Positions 1 through 6,461 are shown, counted from the stretch's first letter. The stretch: DNA of 9,268 nt from JAPLGD01 sp041302745 (GCA_041302745.1 JBFYQP010000113.1:1-9268); one strand, 5' to 3'. Numbers and translations: made by a program. The notes: generated by a model not told the origin, from the sequence alone.

Positions 1-2
1 TG

Positions 3-170
3 TATGTGGACGCTGCGTACGTCCTCGAGCAGGACCTCGGCAACACGCTGGTGTTGTCGGCGGAGTTCTCGCTCGGCGGTCTGCTCGGCGGCGGCGAGGA
101 AGAGCCGGTGGGCGAAGAGGCCCCGGCTCCGGCGCCGATGCCTGCTCCGGCTGCCCCCGGCGGATCCTAG
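3..170 (+). CDS. C-terminal end of an exported/envelope protein with Ala/Pro-rich tail (partial)
   Basis: Only the last 55 codons of this gene are in the window, and the 5' part lies beyond the left edge. The reading frame starting at base 3 gives a short strand-like stretch of alternating polar and hydrophobic residues (YVDAAYVLEQ, then NTLVLSAEFSLGGLLGG). An acidic linker (GEEEPVGEE) follows, and then a low-complexity Ala/Pro/Met tail ending in PGGS before TAG at 168-170. The strand-glycine pattern resembles the closing strands of an outer-membrane beta-barrel or similar envelope protein, but a classical barrel would end in an aromatic residue, and this one does not. The frame is supported by the strong intrinsic terminator starting 27 bases after the stop. 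Function cannot be assigned from this fragment. The envelope location is inference; that this is a real gene end is fairly secure. Confidence 0.6.
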   Translation, partial: YVDAAYVLEQDLGNTLVLSAEFSLGGLLGGGEEEPVGEEAPAPAPMPAPAAPGGS

Positions 171-197
171 CCTAGGCAGTCTGAGTTCGAACCATGC

Positions 198-236
198 GGG
201 GAGCGCGGCACGCCGCGCTCCCCGTTCTCTTTCTCT
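198..236 (+). terminator. Rho-independent terminator after the first gene
   Basis: Bases 198-209 (GGGGAGCGCGGC) and 212-223 (GCCGCGCTCCCC) are perfectly complementary. They form a 12-bp GC-rich stem (10-11 bp with a realistic loop), followed directly by a pyrimidine tract rich in T at 225-236. It ends transcription of the partial gene at 3-170 and separates it from the serine hydrolase downstream. Its position also argues that the ATG at 194, which lies just before the stem, is not a real start codon. Confidence 0.88.
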
Positions 237-401
237 CGACGCCCTTCCCGGGTTGTACGGATGGCGGCGGATGTGCCGCTCCGGGTTGCGGCTGTCTGGA
301 TCGTCCTCGAGAATCGGTAGCGTTCTGCGGAGGTTGCGCCGGCCGGGACGACAGCGCTCGTGAGGGTTCTTGCCTCCGCGGGGAACTCCCTGGGTCGCTA
401 C

Positions 402-406
402 GGAGG
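402..406 (+). promoter_or_regulatory. Shine-Dalgarno site fixing the hydrolase start
   Basis: GGAGG at 402-406 lies 6 bases before the ATG at 413, which is ideal spacing. It selects 413 over the upstream in-frame ATG at 194 (inside the terminator region) and over the ATG at 419. Confidence 0.8.
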
Positions 407-412
407 ACGCAC

Positions 413-2083
413 ATGGGGATGTCGCGCGCTGTCGCCGAACGGGCCGTCGCCGAGGCCTACGAGAAGCTCCTCGCCCCGATTGAAGTCGACGAACCCGGAG
501 GCGTCGTCCTTGTCTCTTCGCGCGGAGAAGGACTTGCCTCCGCAGCCCGCGGTGTCTGCTCGCTCGACTCGGGCGAGTCGCTCACGCTCCACACAGCCTT
601 GGACGCGGGGTCCGTGGCGAAGATCGTGACCGGTCTGGCCGTGGCGATCCTCGAGGAAGAAGGTGCCCTCTCCCCGGCGACGCGCTTGCGTGATGTTCTC
701 CCGGAGTTCCCGGCGTACGGGGACCCGCTGCGGCTCGAGCACCTGCTCTGCCAGGAGAGCGGACTGCGCAACTACTTCGGGCTTCTGTACTACCGAGCCG
801 GATGGCATCCGCGCCTCTCACCGTCGCCCGACGAGGTGTTCGAAGCGTTGTGCCGCGTCGGCAGCCTGTCGTTCGAGCCAGGATCCCAGTACCAGTACTG
901 CGACTCGAACTACTTCCTCCTCGCACGGATCGTCGAGCGCACGAGCGGCATGCGGTTCGGGGCGTTCGCGCAGTCACGGATCCTCGATCGGCTGGGGATG
1001 CGAGACTCGTACTTCACCGATCTGCCGAGTCGCGAGCGAAAGAGGGCCGAAGGCTACGTCAACTACGCGATCGACTTCGAGAGTCCGTACAAGCTGCGAG
1101 AGATCGACGCGCCGCGCACAGCGTTCCAGCCGGTGTGCCTCGACTACGACCACGTCGGCGCGGAGGGGTTGTACACAAGCGCCCACGACCTCGCTCTCCT
1201 CGCGAAGCACGTTCTGTTCCCGTCGCTTGTCTCGGCCGAGGCAAGCGACCGCATTCTGCGCGCACGCCGCGTGCGGAACGACGGGCTCGGGTACGGGTAC
1301 GGGCTGAACGTCGGCACGTACCGCGGTCGCCGCTTCATCGGCCACGACGGCGGCATCTGGGGATACAGCGCATCGGTTGCCGTGTTCTCCGACGACGAGT
1401 TGGAGATCGTTGCCCTCACCAACCGCGACGACCTCGGGGCGTGGGACCTGCGGTCTGCGGTCCTCGATTCGCTCGGCATCGCAGCAGAGAAGCCGAAGGC
1501 GGCCAGGTCCGCGGCCGAGCGCAGCGCGTGTCCGAAGGGACCACGGAAGCACCTCGCCGGCATGTACCTCGATCCCGCGATGCCCAGCTACCTCGAACTC
1601 ATCGAGAAGGACGGCGACCTTGCCGTGTCCATCTTCGATGGTGCGCCGGTGGCTCTCGCTTGGGTTGATGACAAGACGTTGCAGGGACCGAACAGCTGCC
1701 CGACGATCTTCGTTGCCGCTGCGCGGGGCGAGCGGCCGACGCTCGAGGTCAAGGAAGGCGACGGCCGTGCAAGCACGTTCGAGCCCTTCATCGGCGTCAA
1801 GGGCCGATCGGCGTTCCTCGAGTACGAGGGTGCCTATCACTGCGCGGAGCTTGCGACTACATACGACGTGGAAGCCACGGAGACGGGGATTCGTCTGACG
1901 AACCGCGACCCGCGACGGCCGTCGATGGACCTCGATTACACCCCGACGATCCGCGACTACTTCTGGTCCCGCGACCCGTATCCCGGCTTGATCGAACTCA
2001 GATTCCTTCGCAAAGGCAGCACGGTGCGCTCGTTCGTGTATCGTGGCGGACGCGAGGACCTCTATTTCGTGCGCCTGCTCTGA
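413..2083 (+). CDS. Serine hydrolase, beta-lactamase/PBP class C-like family (COG1680 type)
   Basis: A 556-residue protein with the class C beta-lactamase/DD-peptidase fold. The nucleophile motif SxxK is S67-V-A-K70 within DAGSVAKIVTG. The second motif is Y162-C-D164 (PGSQYQYCDSNYFLL), with Asp where YxN is usual. The third is H311-D-G313 (IGHDGGIWGY), in place of KTG. The catalytic domain spans roughly residues 15-350. The rest is beta-rich, with two lipocalin-like tail modules (about 365-440 and 455-556) as seen in many long COG1680 members, including YEGAYHCAELATTYDV and a closing VYRGGREDLYFVRLL. No signal peptide or membrane segment is visible from this start, so the protein is predicted cytoplasmic. 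Members of the family include peptidases, esterases and D-amino-acid hydrolases as well as beta-lactamases, so antibiotic hydrolysis should not be assumed. The gene stands alone between a terminator and the NUDIX unit. Confidence 0.9.
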   Translation: MGMSRAVAERAVAEAYEKLLAPIEVDEPGGVVLVSSRGEGLASAARGVCSLDSGESLTLHTALDAGSVAKIVTGLAVAILEEEGALSPATRLRDVLPEFPAYGDPLRLEHLLCQESGLRNYFGLLYYRAGWHPRLSPSPDEVFEALCRVGSLSFEPGSQYQYCDSNYFLLARIVERTSGMRFGAFAQSRILDRLGMRDSYFTDLPSRERKRAEGYVNYAIDFESPYKLREIDAPRTAFQPVCLDYDHVGAEGLYTSAHDLALLAKHVLFPSLVSAEASDRILRARRVRNDGLGYGYGLNVGTYRGRRFIGHDGGIWGYSASVAVFSDDELEIVALTNRDDLGAWDLRSAVLDSLGIAAEKPKAARSAAERSACPKGPRKHLAGMYLDPAMPSYLELIEKDGDLAVSIFDGAPVALAWVDDKTLQGPNSCPTIFVAAARGERPTLEVKEGDGRASTFEPFIGVKGRSAFLEYEGAYHCAELATTYDVEATETGIRLTNRDPRRPSMDLDYTPTIRDYFWSRDPYPGLIELRFLRKGSTVRSFVYRGGREDLYFVRLL

Positions 2084-2114
2084 GATAGGGGGCGGGCGAG
2101 GCGAACCGCTTCTC

Positions 2115-2131
2115 CCAGCCATGATAGCTGG
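2115..2131 (+). terminator. Weak hairpin, possible terminator after the hydrolase
   Basis: CCAGC (2115-2119) and GCTGG (2127-2131) form a 5-bp stem with a 7-base loop, followed by ACTGGTCTTGTCTTT, a moderately T-rich run. It lies about 30 bases after the hydrolase stop. The stem is short, so this is only a candidate terminator. Confidence 0.3.
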
Positions 2132-2138
2132 ACTGGTC

Positions 2139-2166
2139 TTGTCTTTCGCGTCTAGTCTAGTAGACT
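2139..2166 (+). promoter_or_regulatory. Possible promoter of the NUDIX gene
   Basis: TTGTCT (2139-2144) and TAGACT (2161-2166) are 16 bases apart. Each matches four of six bases of the sigma-70 -35 and -10 consensus. Transcription would begin within a few bases of the ATG at 2175, giving a leaderless or nearly leaderless message, which fits the lack of a Shine-Dalgarno sequence there. The matches are weak and could be chance. Confidence 0.3.
2154..2166. repeat. 13-base palindrome (possible operator) before the NUDIX gene
   Basis: AGTCTA, a central G, and TAGACT form a perfect palindrome. A second copy of GTCTA (2150-2154) directly precedes the left arm, giving GTCTA-GTCTA-G-TAGAC. It lies eight bases upstream of the ATG at 2175 and overlaps the candidate -10 element. 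This is where a repressor would bind, but no regulator gene is in the window. Confidence 0.4.
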
Positions 2167-2174
2167 GACTTGTC

Positions 2175-2858
2175 ATGCCGATCCGGAGAGCAGGACCAGC
2201 CGACGAAGTCCTGTGCTACAGGGCAGATGCAGTCCGCGCCGCAGGCGGCGGTGTGCTTGAGGACCTTTCGCTTTGGGATCAGGTAGCTCCGAACCTGGTT
2301 GCGTTGCCGAGGGACGACGTCGAGGGCGACTTCACCTACAGGCAAGTTGTCGTCTACGTTGTGGTCCGAAGCGGCGAGCTTCTTCTCTCGTACACGCGCC
2401 CGCGGGGAGCGCGCGAGCGACGACTCGGCGCCAGGGTCTCCATAGGATTGGGAGGCCACGCCGAGCCTCAGGATGTCGACAGCGCCGCTGCGCTTTCCGA
2501 CAACTACGCACTGCTGCAGAGGGCTGTCGAGCGCGAGCTTGAAGAGGAAGTGCTCATCAGGGCGCCGATCGCGGCAGGGCCGAACCTCGTCGGGTTCATC
2601 TGCGATGACTCCGACTCAGTAGGAAGGGCCCACTTTGGCGCGCTGTGGTTGGTCGACATCACAAAGCCCGCGGTCTCAGCACGTCGAGGATCCGGGATCA
2701 CCGGACTCACGTTCACGACAGCGGCCGATCTGGGACGAAAGAGGCTGCAGATGGAGCCATGGTCACGACTGGTGCTGGACTGGCTGGCACGTAGCGGGAT
2801 CGTGGCTGCGAGACAGGCGACGTGCAGGACGCTCTACGACAGGGGAGGCCGAGACTGA
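2175..2858 (+). CDS. NUDIX-family hydrolase, COG4112-like (predicted MutT-type phosphoesterase)
   Basis: A 227-residue protein resembling the COG4112 group of NUDIX proteins. The recognisable order is: an N-terminal strand region; PRDDVEGDFTYRQVVVYVVV (45-64); SYTRPRGARERRL (72-84); VSIGLGGHAEPQD (88-100); the catalytic helix RELEEEV (120-126); and a C-terminal MEPWSRLVLDWL. NUDIX enzymes use the Glu residues of REUXEE to bind divalent metal and cleave a nucleoside-diphosphate-linked group. Here R120, E121, E124 and E125 are present. The spacing between the GGH loop and the helix is longer than in the standard box, and the upstream Glu of GX5E is not in its standard place, so the substrate cannot be inferred. 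The start at 2175 keeps the full N-terminal region but has no Shine-Dalgarno sequence. A later GTG start would cut family-typical sequence. It is followed after one base by a small membrane protein. Confidence 0.82.
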   Translation: MPIRRAGPADEVLCYRADAVRAAGGGVLEDLSLWDQVAPNLVALPRDDVEGDFTYRQVVVYVVVRSGELLLSYTRPRGARERRLGARVSIGLGGHAEPQDVDSAAALSDNYALLQRAVERELEEEVLIRAPIAAGPNLVGFICDDSDSVGRAHFGALWLVDITKPAVSARRGSGITGLTFTTAADLGRKRLQMEPWSRLVLDWLARSGIVAARQATCRTLYDRGGRD

Positions 2859-2859
2859 C

Positions 2860-3138
2860 ATGGACCAGCGGACGTTCTCGTGGCGCATCGCCGTGGCCGA
2901 AGCGATCACGTGGGTCGTTGTCTACCTCGGACTAAGGTTTGTGATCGACTGGATCCGTTTTGGCTCGGCAAGCGTTGCCTGCGGGAGGATGGGACTCTCC
3001 GAGTGGCCCGCAATCGTCGTGTTGGTAGCGGGCGCGCTCTTCGCCGGCTCTGGCCTTGAGCTCATGAGGGTACGGAGGGTTCGGAAGGCCGTCTGTCGCT
3101 CCAAGGAGAGCGGGACGCTGAAGAAGCCCCTGCGGTAG
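2860..3138 (+). CDS. Small two-helix membrane protein, unknown function
   Basis: A 92-residue protein whose ATG lies one base after the NUDIX stop codon (TGA 2856-2858), so the two genes are probably cotranscribed and translationally coupled. GGGGAGG at 2842-2848, inside the end of the NUDIX gene, is a ribosome binding site with a rather long 11-base spacer. Two membrane segments are visible, at about residues 10-32 (IAVAEAITWVVVYLGLRF) and 49-69 (WPAIVVLVAGALFAGSGLEL). The tail after them is strongly basic (RVRRVRKAVCRSK), which by the positive-inside rule puts the C-terminus, and with two helices also the N-terminus, in the cytoplasm. I do not recognise a family. It could be a membrane partner of the NUDIX protein or simply a passenger gene. 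Confidence 0.65.
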   Translation: MDQRTFSWRIAVAEAITWVVVYLGLRFVIDWIRFGSASVACGRMGLSEWPAIVVLVAGALFAGSGLELMRVRRVRKAVCRSKESGTLKKPLR

Positions 3139-3153
3139 GCCTTCGTCGGCGGG

Positions 3154-3534
3154 CTAGGCAGACGTCACGCGCCGCTGAGCGGCGACCGCCTTGTCGGCAT
3201 AGAGGGCCGCGGCGCGGGCGTGGGTGATGACATGGGCTGTTGCCGCGGCGTGACCCGCGGCACGGGCCGCGGCGCAGGCGGTGGGATAGCCGGCCGCGTC
3301 TCGTGCCGCCGCGTGGGCGCCAAGAGCGGCCGAGCGTGCTGCGCCGACCCGGATCTCCCCGCGCGCCCAAGCGCGGGCGGCCTCGATGGCCCTACGCGGC
3401 CGATCGTCATTCGGGAACCGGCTCTCGAACAGCGGTAGCACTCGCTCGGCGCAGTCGGCGGCCTCAAGCGCCTGCGACGTGTGGCTCCGCAGGGACGCTT
3501 CCTTCTCGGCCTTCGAGGAGCGCTCGTCCGTCAT
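3154..3534 (-). CDS. Imm-5-like putative immunity protein, alanine-rich, helical
   Basis: A 126-residue protein with the pattern of the family annotated as 'putative immunity protein' (Imm-5-like domain). Residues 40-60 read FPNDDRPRRAIEAARAWARGE, without the last residue a close match to the family's signature. A helical Ala-rich region with repeated AARxA/AHAAAR units follows, then ATAHVITHARAAALYADKA near the C-terminus. About a third of the residues are alanine, and there is no signal peptide or membrane segment. GGGAG (3541-3545 on the + strand, read as CTCCC) lies 6 bases before the ATG, supporting the start. The gene is the last of the minus-strand block, 63 bases downstream of the Mef-like transporter, and ends 15 bases from the convergent membrane-protein gene. 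Immunity proteins of this kind were proposed from association with polymorphic toxins. No toxin gene is in this window, so the function here is unproven. Confidence 0.72.
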   Translation of the reverse strand: MTDERSSKAEKEASLRSHTSQALEAADCAERVLPLFESRFPNDDRPRRAIEAARAWARGEIRVGAARSAALGAHAAARDAAGYPTACAAARAAGHAAATAHVITHARAAALYADKAVAAQRRVTSA

Positions 3535-3597
3535 GGCATACTCCCGCCGCAGTGTACATCTGCCTGGACGTGGGAGCCGTCGCAGTGAAGGAGAATT

Positions 3598-4881
3598 CTA
3601 GTCCGCCTTCGCCGTCGAGTCGGGGGCCGCGCCTCCCGGACGGGGAGGGCCTCCCTCCTCGATGCGGAGAACCCCGGGCAGGACGAAGATAAGAAGGCTG
3701 CCGGCGACCATCACGAGGCCGGCGATGGTGTACCAGACGGGGACGCCGAACCGATCGGCGACGGGGCCGGCCACCGCGAGTCCCAACGGAGCTGCGGCCT
3801 TCGCGCCGCTCATCAAGAGCGACAACACGCGCCCCTGCATCTCGTGCGGAACCGTCGACTGGAGAATGGCGAGCAACGCGCCGTCGCAGATGGGGCTCAT
3901 CACGCCGACGAACCCGAATGCGGCGACGGCCGCTCCGAAGCCGGTCGCCGGCATGAAGCCGACGGCGGTGAACCCGATTCCCATGAGGAAGAGCGCGGCG
4001 ACCACGGTGACGATCCGCCGCTTGAAGCCTCCCCAGATCCCAAGGAGCGCTCCGCCGCCAACCATGCCAAACCCGAACGCAGACTGGAGTCCAGCCAGTT
4101 GGATGGCGCCCCCTCCGAAGTGCTTCGTCACCAAGAGCGGAGATAGGGCGGAGGCGGGATTGGTGAACACGTTGACGGACATGGAGACGAGGATGATTGC
4201 CAGAAGCGGCTTCCAGCTCCACACGAACCGCAAGCCGGCGCCGAGATCGGCGAGAACGGATGGCCGCCTTTCTGCCGGCAACTCGCGTTGTGGTCTTGGG
4301 ATGCGGACGCAGACGAGCGGAAGCACCGCCGCGAGGGCCGTGACCACGTCAATCGCCAGAATGCCGTGCATCGGCAGGAGACCGAGGAGAATCGCGCCAA
4401 GCGGCGGAGCGACGATCGCGGCGAATCCGTACAGCCCTTGGTTCAGGCCGCCGATCCTTGACAAGTGGCGGTCGGGAATCATCATGGCTGTCGCCGCCTG
4501 CATGGCGGGCCAATGGAACGCCGATCCTGTCGAGCGGAACAGGAGCGCGACGTAGACGTGCCAGACCCGCGCAACGCCGAGCGCGAACAGGAGAGCGAGC
4601 GCGACGGACGTCAGGGCGATCGCGCCGTCGGCGAGCATCATCACGCGGCGGCGATCCCAACGATCGACGAGCGTGCCGGCGATCGGAGAGATGAGGATCT
4701 GCGGCAAGAGCGCGACGAGCGTCGCCCCGGCGAGCACGGTGGCTGAGCCTGTCGTTCGCGTGAGCCACCACACAAGCGCGAACTGCACCAACTCGCTTCC
4801 GAGGAGCGAGAACACCTGCCCCGTCCAGATGGGGAAGAACCGCGACCTCCATGCCCCGGCGTTCCATTCGATGCCGTGCAT
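3598..4881 (-). CDS. Major facilitator superfamily efflux transporter, Mef-like (MFS_3)
   Basis: A 427-residue inner-membrane transporter with about 12 hydrophobic helices. It follows the layout of Mef-type macrolide/multidrug proton antiporters: IWTGQVFSLLGSELVQFALVWWL as helix 1; motif A, GTLVDRWDRRR, at residues 69-79 between helices 2 and 3; RSTGSAFHWPAMQA in the middle of the N-terminal half; a cytoplasmic loop around PRPQREL; and FGFGMVGGGALLG and MQGRVLSLLMSG in the C-terminal half. Glu30 sits inside helix 1. The substrate cannot be read from the sequence. 'Macrolide' is the label of the family's best-known members, not a prediction. Start choice: the ATG at 4881 has GGTGA 5 bases upstream. 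An in-frame GTG at 4890 is possible but its purine tract is only about 2 bases away. It is followed by the Imm-5-like gene on the same strand. Confidence 0.9.
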   Translation of the reverse strand: MHGIEWNAGAWRSRFFPIWTGQVFSLLGSELVQFALVWWLTRTTGSATVLAGATLVALLPQILISPIAGTLVDRWDRRRVMMLADGAIALTSVALALLFALGVARVWHVYVALLFRSTGSAFHWPAMQAATAMMIPDRHLSRIGGLNQGLYGFAAIVAPPLGAILLGLLPMHGILAIDVVTALAAVLPLVCVRIPRPQRELPAERRPSVLADLGAGLRFVWSWKPLLAIILVSMSVNVFTNPASALSPLLVTKHFGGGAIQLAGLQSAFGFGMVGGGALLGIWGGFKRRIVTVVAALFLMGIGFTAVGFMPATGFGAAVAAFGFVGVMSPICDGALLAILQSTVPHEMQGRVLSLLMSGAKAAAPLGLAVAGPVADRFGVPVWYTIAGLVMVAGSLLIFVLPGVLRIEEGGPPRPGGAAPDSTAKAD

Positions 4882-5033
4882 CCCAATCACCGTCCCTGAT
4901 TGTCCGGCCGATCCGGGCTCTCCGTCACCGCCGAGCAGAGATGAGTAGCGAAGGGGCGGTCAGAGGTTCACAAGATGGGAGGTGCGTGAACGCCACGTCG
5001 GGAGAAGTCCGAGTCTGCCTCTGTGTCACGGCC

Positions 5034-5894
5034 TCAACGGATCGAGGACCCGGCGCTGACCCACCAGATGTGCAGATCGCGCGCGAAGAAGAGGTGCTTC
5101 CCGTCGGGCGACACGCTGGCGCACATCTCGTCCGTCGCGTAGCCGTTCACCGCGGCGATCGGCTGCGGCGGCGTCCACGTCCCGTCGGGGCGGCGGAACG
5201 TGACGACGAGGTCGCTCGGCCAGCGCGGGTTCCCGCCGGGCCGAACGTCGAAGATGACGAAGCTCTCGTCGGGCGCGACGAACGGGTGAGCGCCGATCCA
5301 CGGGACGCCGTCGGACGCCATGGACTCGACCGGGCTATAGCCTGACTCCGTCGGCGGAGTGCGCACGATGAACGCCTCGAAGTCCGTGAGCAACGTCCAG
5401 TAGAGCGTTCCATCGCGCGTGGATGAGAAGTACATGGGTGCATAGTCGACGACGTTGATCGGCGCTGGGAGAGCCGTCGCCGGACTCCAACCCAAGGGCG
5501 TACGTTCGCTCACGTAGGCCTTCCACGCGGCGCTCGAGCCGGCGGTGAAGTAGAGGCGATCCCCCAACGGCGCGATGTGCGGTTCGATGGCCATGCCCGC
5601 CGGCGTGAAGGACGCCGTCTCGAGCCGAGTCCAAGCCCCGTCGGCAAAGGCGCACCCCACGATGCGACCGTCGCGCCCCCTGACGAGCTGTTCCGTGAAC
5701 CAGAATTCCGTAAGGTCCGGGTTGAACGTCCCTCCGTACGAGAACGCCGTCAGGATGCTCGGAGCAAACGGCATGGGGGTCAATCCCGGAGGTTGCTGCC
5801 CGAGGTAGTTGCCGGTTGCGGCAGAGCAGGCCGTGGCGATTGGAAACGCGAGAACGGCGCACACGAGAAGCAGACGACAGAAGCGCAGGCTCAT
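5034..5894 (-). CDS. Exported PD40/WD40-like beta-propeller protein (TolB-like repeats)
   Basis: A 286-residue protein with an N-terminal signal sequence: basic SLRFCR, hydrophobic LLLVCAVLAFPIA, then TAC at residues 21-23. Cys23 could be lipidated, but the lipobox has Ala rather than Leu/Val/Ile at -3, so ordinary signal peptidase cleavage is also possible. The mature start GNYLGQQPPGLTPMPFAP is typical of PD40 proteins (usual form YLGQxPPGLTPExFAP). At least five propeller blade motifs of the form F-(S/N)PDG-x-x-(L/F)-(Y/W)-F are visible: FNPDLTEFWFT (57-67), APLGDRLYFTAG, SSTRDGTLYWT, VAPDESFVIFDVR and VSPDGKHLFFAR (261-272). The propeller is expected in the periplasm or on the envelope as a binding scaffold, and no catalytic motif is visible. 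GGGAG (5902-5906 on the + strand) lies 7 bases before the ATG. It is separated from the upstream SnoaL-like gene by a hairpin, so it probably has its own promoter. Confidence 0.85.
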   Translation of the reverse strand: MSLRFCRLLLVCAVLAFPIATACSAATGNYLGQQPPGLTPMPFAPSILTAFSYGGTFNPDLTEFWFTEQLVRGRDGRIVGCAFADGAWTRLETASFTPAGMAIEPHIAPLGDRLYFTAGSSAAWKAYVSERTPLGWSPATALPAPINVVDYAPMYFSSTRDGTLYWTLLTDFEAFIVRTPPTESGYSPVESMASDGVPWIGAHPFVAPDESFVIFDVRPGGNPRWPSDLVVTFRRPDGTWTPPQPIAAVNGYATDEMCASVSPDGKHLFFARDLHIWWVSAGSSIR

Positions 5895-5948
5895 CGCACA
5901 TCTCCCATCTCAGAGTCGCGAGCTTTCCGAGCGACAGCGTAGCAGAGC

Positions 5949-5972
5949 CCAGCCCCCGTCGCCGGGGGCTGG
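5949..5972 (-). terminator. GC-rich hairpin after the ABC/SnoaL unit, probable terminator
   Basis: CCAGCCCCCG (5949-5958) and CGGGGGCTGG (5963-5972) pair perfectly over 10 bp around a 4-base loop. It lies 19 bases after the minus-strand SnoaL-like stop codon and before the PD40 gene. On the minus strand it is followed by GCTCTGCTACGCTGTC, which is pyrimidine-biased but lacks a true U-run. Termination may therefore be partial, or the hairpin may act mainly to protect the 3' end. Confidence 0.6.
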
Positions 5973-5991
5973 TGCGCGTCCCCTACGCGAA

Positions 5992-6456
5992 TCAGGTGGA
6001 CGTCTGCGTCTCCTTCAGCACGATCTCGCGCACCGTGTCCACGCCGAGCGACGCGTGCATCTGCACGATCACCCACCGGCCGTCACGCTTCTCGAGCACC
6101 CCAGTCCAGCGGAGACCTTCGCCGAATCGTCCGGCCTTGCCGTCCCACGACACGACGTCGTCGAGCGTCGCCGAATACCACGCCACGTCTCCCGAGCGCG
6201 AGACGTGGATCGCAAGATCGCGCACCTCCGTCCGCACGGCTTTGAATCGTGGATCCATCCACGTCTCGAACGACTTCTCGTGCTCCTTCCACCCCGACGT
6301 AATGTGCGTCGAGCCGGTCCAGATGATGAGGAGGTCCTCATCGTGCGCCATCGTGTCCTGCTGCATGGCGACGTCTTTCGTCAGAGCCCACAGGATGCTG
6401 TCGTGGATCACTTTTGAGATGACGGCCTTCTCGTCCGGTTGCTTGCCCTTGCTCAT
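5992..6456 (-). CDS. SnoaL_3 / NTF2-like domain protein
   Basis: A 154-residue protein of the SnoaL-like/NTF2 fold (SnoaL_3 type). After a short polar N-terminus comes the amphipathic helix AVISKVIHDSILWALTKD. The strands of the cone follow: DLLIIWTGS, the FETWMDPRFKAVRTEVRDLAIHVS region, SGDVAWYSATLDDVVSW, and RWTGVLEKRDGRWVIVQMHAS. The last segment is the hallmark of the family. The fold makes a pocket used for small-ligand binding or, in some members, catalysis. No catalytic residues can be assigned here and there is no signal peptide. The ATG at 6456 has a near-perfect GAGGTGA site 5 bases upstream. In-frame ATGs at 6495 and 6507 have weaker sites. It lies 77 bases after the ABC gene in the same direction and is probably the last gene of that transcript, given the hairpin beyond it. 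Confidence 0.82.
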   Translation of the reverse strand: MSKGKQPDEKAVISKVIHDSILWALTKDVAMQQDTMAHDEDLLIIWTGSTHITSGWKEHEKSFETWMDPRFKAVRTEVRDLAIHVSRSGDVAWYSATLDDVVSWDGKAGRFGEGLRWTGVLEKRDGRWVIVQMHASLGVDTVREIVLKETQTST

Positions 6457-6461
6457 CCCAC

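Noticed and set aside
286..314. Possible sigma-70 promoter TTGCGG-17-GAGAAT before the hydrolase
   Set aside because: Only three and four of six consensus positions match. In GC-rich DNA this is not distinguishable from chance, so it is not listed as a feature.
194..412. N-terminal 73-residue extension of the serine hydrolase from ATG 194
   Set aside because: The ATG abuts a strong intrinsic terminator, has no ribosome site, and the encoded stretch is Cys/Gly/Arg-rich with no domain likeness. GGAGG at ideal spacing supports 413.
974..2176. Long minus-strand open frame (400 codons) opposite the hydrolase
   Set aside because: It is antisense to a gene with clear catalytic motifs. Its translation is low in recognisable structure and arises from GC-rich codon bias.
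3220..3330. GCGGC-rich repetitive-looking DNA, possibly a tandem repeat
   Set aside because: It is explained by the alanine-rich helical protein encoded on the minus strand, with no regular period at DNA level.
3240..3692. Plus-strand Arg/Pro-rich frames opposite the immunity-like gene
   Set aside because: Arg/Pro/Gly-rich composition typical of GC-rich shadow frames. The minus frame has a family signature and a good ribosome site.
4882..5033. Intergenic stretch between the PD40 and MFS genes, searched for an RNA, terminator or promoter
   Set aside because: No convincing hairpin with a T-run, riboswitch-like structure or promoter pair could be seen. Only the GGTGA ribosome site near its left end (minus-strand 3' end) is supported.
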